Of a DNA stretch of 64,000 bases, positions 60,815 to 64,000 are shown piece after piece. The DNA comes from Chrysomallon squamiferum (lineage: Eukaryota; Mollusca; Gastropoda; Neomphalida; Peltospiridae): assembly GCA_012295275.1 (NCBI GenBank), contig CM022674.1, forward strand, positions 6,605,936 through 6,669,935, given 5' to 3'. The notes under the pieces were generated by a model that saw only the letters and a list, made by a program, of their open reading frames with translations, ran no database searches and was not told the origin of the DNA. The stretch's first letter is position 1. The number at the start of each line of letters is the position of its first letter. A program made the position numbers and the translations under genes.

Positions 60815-63443
60815 ATGCTTGGAAGATCATTTTTCAGAGAATTCGAGGATGATCCATTCTTTGCGTAAGTCAAATGGAAGCTTGTTCTGTTTTCTAACCT
60901 GAGTTTTTTATGAACGGAAGCAGCGTTAAGTGTGTAAATACGAAATGGCAGAAATGAGGGGAAATAGTCACTATAGTGTAGATTGAGTAGATTTCATAAA
61001 TTTATACAAGTGTTTATTTTTAGAATCTGGAGTTTTACTTTAGCATTTTCTGATTATTGGAGTATATCTGTTTCACTGAAGGATCAGTCATTATTAAAAT
61101 TAAGATACTGATCATATTTTAACGTTCAGTGGCTGATAATGATATTTAATCATTTATAAAAATTGTAATTTTTATCATATAGTATTAGTAACCATTGATA
61201 ACGATAGTGATAGTATTACTAGTGATACTACTAGAATGGTTAATCGTGGATTTGTTCAATGACATAAGCATTATATTTAGTTACATGAATACAAGTAATA
61301 ATGAATGAAATAAATAACATTGCCATGATTGCCGAACATAAAAACTAAGTTCAAGTTGTATATATAATATAGATTTAAAGACATTGATAATAATAATAAT
61401 TATATATAAATTAAATTACGCCTTTCATAACACTGATAATAATTTTTGATTCTAAATAATTAAAAACAGTTTTTCGTGAAAGAGTTTACTGAAATAACTA
61501 AGTATTTACCGTATTATTAGAGGAAATGAAAATTTAATTTAATTTTTTATTTTTGGTGGAATTCTGTTGGTAATTGGGATATCTTGTATACTTACAAATT
61601 TGTATTATTATAATCATTTCTTTTTCTTTTCTTTCTTTATTTTCTTTATTTATTTAAATATTTATATTTATGTTTTTTTTTTTTCTATGCTTCTAAAATA
61701 TGTTATCTCAGTGCTCATTGTTACCTAGTAAATATTCCTGTTCAACATTCAAATAATTGACAGATTATACCCAATAATTATCCAAAAGATAGTTATATAA
61801 TACTTTATTGGTAAGAAGTCTGCTAAAAGCTTTATTGTGTGTTTTTATAAATGTATTGCTTCAGTTGGTCTGTTTTAGTGTCTAAGTTTGTAGATGTAAC
61901 TTTTATATGAAATATTCTTTTTATACTAAATAGATTTTTATTTTTACATTTTTACATATATATATATATATTTTTTTTTTTATAGCAATCACAATCGTCA
62001 AATGCAGCATATGCATAACATGATGCTGGATCCATTTGGAATGGCTAACAACATGCTTGGGTTTGGTGATCCTGGTCGGCGCCCTCAGAATGAAGAGAGA
62101 CAGGTTGCTACGCGAAACAGACGACCCATGGATCCATTCGGCAGCTTGTTTGAAAACATGTTCATGAATACCAGAAGAATGATGGATGACATGCATCGTG
62201 CATTTGTAAGAATAAAACATTTCGTTTAATTTCTCTAAAGCAAAAACGATATAAAAAAATAATAATAATAATAAAATTAAAAGAAAATTAACGAAAGTTT
62301 GAAAATAATTTTCAGGATTGCCCAAATAAAGATGGATGATATGAATAATTTCTGTCTATAAGAATATGACTTTTAGATTTGTATTATTTTTTTCTTATAG
62401 TAAAGACTAAATAATAATAACATAATTGTAAGATTTTTTTAGAATAAAGAATTTTAACAAATTGTTCCTCGACCACAAGTGAATCTTGTGGCTCATGCAG
62501 TTGTTTGACCTGGTTGAACACGTCCTCATCTCCAATGAGATATATATATATGGGGAAAAAAAACACACATACAAATCCTATAAATCATTTACATGCACTT
62601 GTTCATACAGAGACACACAACCTGGACATAAATAATATTTCCTTTGTGGTTTCAGGAACAAGTGGAGACTGCTACTCATAATGAAGGAAATGCTCATGTC
62701 TACTCACAGTCTTCATTTATGTCGTACTCGAACACAAACAGTGGTCCACCCAGGGTCTTCCAGGCATCAACCTCTACCAGACAGGCTCCTGGGGGCATCA
62801 AAGAGGTCCGAAAAGCGGTGCGCGACTCTGAGAGTGGTGTTGAGAAGATGGCGATCGGTCATCATATTGGTGAACGTGGTCATCTAATCGAACGATCTCG
62901 CAATCGCCGAACCGGTGATGCTGCGGAAAATCAAGAGTTCATTAATCTCGAAGAAGGTAGATTTTAAAGAATTTATTATTATTATTATTATTATTAGATC
63001 AAGGTTGGCTAAGTAACTCAGTTGTAACCAAAAAAACCTCCCTCTTGGCAGGATTTGCTGAGGTGATAGTCACATTAAATGGTCAATACATGATTCAGTC
63101 TGTCAGTGTCCCACTTTACAACTAAATAAATATACGTATTGCTACTGTTTCTTTGTTTTATTGTCTTGATACTGTTTGCAAATTCCTTGTAATAAACCAA
63201 CATATTAAACTAATATTTGTTTTGTTGCACATTCGTGTCATCGTTAATTTGGGTGTGTTTTATTTTTCAGAGGAGGCTCGCACCTTTGACCGTGAGTGGC
63301 AGGAAAAGACACATCGGCTAACCAGGGGGGGTCTAGAACACGGACGAGCACGGCACAACCCTCTAGCTGGCCAGAGGCGGTCAACTCCGGCCATCTTAGA
63401 GCGACAGAGAAATACAAGTACTAACCACCGAGACCGTGAATAA
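60815..63443 (+). CDS. MLF: Myeloid leukemia factor (MLF1/MLF2 family)
   Basis: Exons 60815-60864, 61986-62205, 62656-62956 and 63271-63443 join in phase to a 247-residue protein, the normal family size. MLF proteins shuttle between nucleus and cytoplasm, bind 14-3-3 and chaperone-type partners and affect cell-cycle control and protein aggregation. The start is MLGRSFFREFEDDPFF, typical of the family. Exon 2 is Met-rich (NNMLGF, MDPFGSLFENM). Exon 3 carries the hallmark core GGIKEVRKAVRDSESGVEKM, then IGHHIGERGHLIERSRNRRT and GDAAENQEFINLEE. The C-terminal exon has FDREWQEKT. Donors are GTAAGT, GTAAGA and GTAGAT; all acceptors are T-rich. Invertebrates usually have one gene for both vertebrate paralogues. 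Confidence 0.96.
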
Positions 63444-64000
63444 ATGATTAGGTACGTGTAATTTGCAAAGCTTTTTTTTTTTCATCACACTATTGCAAAA
63501 ATTAGAATAAAATGTTAGATAAATCTCTGTAATTTATAAAAATTTTGTCTTTTTATAATCAGAAACATTTTTGAAATAGAGAAAAACATGTTTCTTCATA
63601 AAACTAAATATTTAGATGAAATAACTGCATTATTATCTGAACATGTAACAAAATATTAATTATTGTACAAAATAATGCACAAAAAATAGATTGCAATCTT
63701 AAAATAGAATATTATTTTAAATTTTTTTTTTTTTTATATCAAATATTATTTCAGTTTGCAACATGAAGAGTTTGAAAGCTGTGAAAACATGGATTAAACT
63801 GATGAAATAATTCTGATGATAAACTGGATTTCTAATTTCTTTCTGTTGATAAAAGCTGTCGACACTAAGCTACCAATACAGACTTGTCTGTGATTACTTT
63901 CATCTTAATTAATGATTCACTTCTTCAGCACAAACTGTACAATATTTTCCAAAACAGGATTAATAAAAGTGATTTAGATTTCGTTTTCAATATGGATGTG
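63444..64000 (+). other. MLF 3' UTR with a probable intron
   Basis: Eight bases after the stop the sequence reads GATTAG|GTACGTG, a good donor, and a T-rich acceptor TATTATTTCAG ends at 63754. A 3' UTR intron of about 300 bp (63452-63754) is therefore likely. An AATAAA hexamer at 63962-63967 could end the transcript near the window edge. The stop is so close to the exon end that nonsense-mediated decay would not be expected. Confidence 0.55.

Overview
This is a eukaryotic, metazoan window: AT-rich, full of micro- and minisatellites, with long spliced genes whose exons join in phase at consensus GT-AG sites. The gene set (ELYS nucleoporin, SLC35F6-type transporter, myeloid leukemia factor, a propionyl-CoA carboxylase alpha retrocopy) is animal. 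The repeat style resembles a mollusc, possibly a cephalopod such as an octopus; this taxonomic guess is inference only. Layout: 1-2880 is repeat-rich intergenic DNA. A three-exon plus-strand gene (3516-9622) encodes a C2H2 zinc-finger/AT-hook protein of about 1122 residues. After a convergent intergenic stretch, the minus strand carries ELYS/AHCTF1 (13699-42434), which I rebuilt as 39 coding exons by matching splice sites, phases and homology. Next on the minus strand is an SLC35F6-like ten-membrane-segment transporter (46496-54966, 8 coding exons), followed by a plus-strand tRNA-Pro(AGG) (55363-55434). A recent 5'-truncated PCCA retrocopy lies immediately downstream of this tRNA between two 279-bp direct repeats (55384-55662 and 58440-58718). 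The right end is a plus-strand myeloid leukemia factor gene (60815-63443) with a possible alternative first exon at 60041. The most unusual feature is recurrent. At several exon edges of ELYS, and at one of SLC35F6, the splice site plus the adjoining exon end has been tandemly amplified into the intron. One array has 20 units of about 79 bp, most with an intact decoy 5' splice site; another has about ten copies of a 3' splice site. In the array at ELYS exon 26 the exon-proximal copy has lost its donor and reads into a stop. ELYS exon 33 also shows three homopolymer-associated frame breaks, which could be assembly errors or real decay. The genes do not form a pathway: ELYS acts at the nuclear pore and chromatin, SLC35F6 is a membrane transporter-like protein, MLF is a small nucleocytoplasmic regulator, and the zinc-finger protein is a probable transcription factor.
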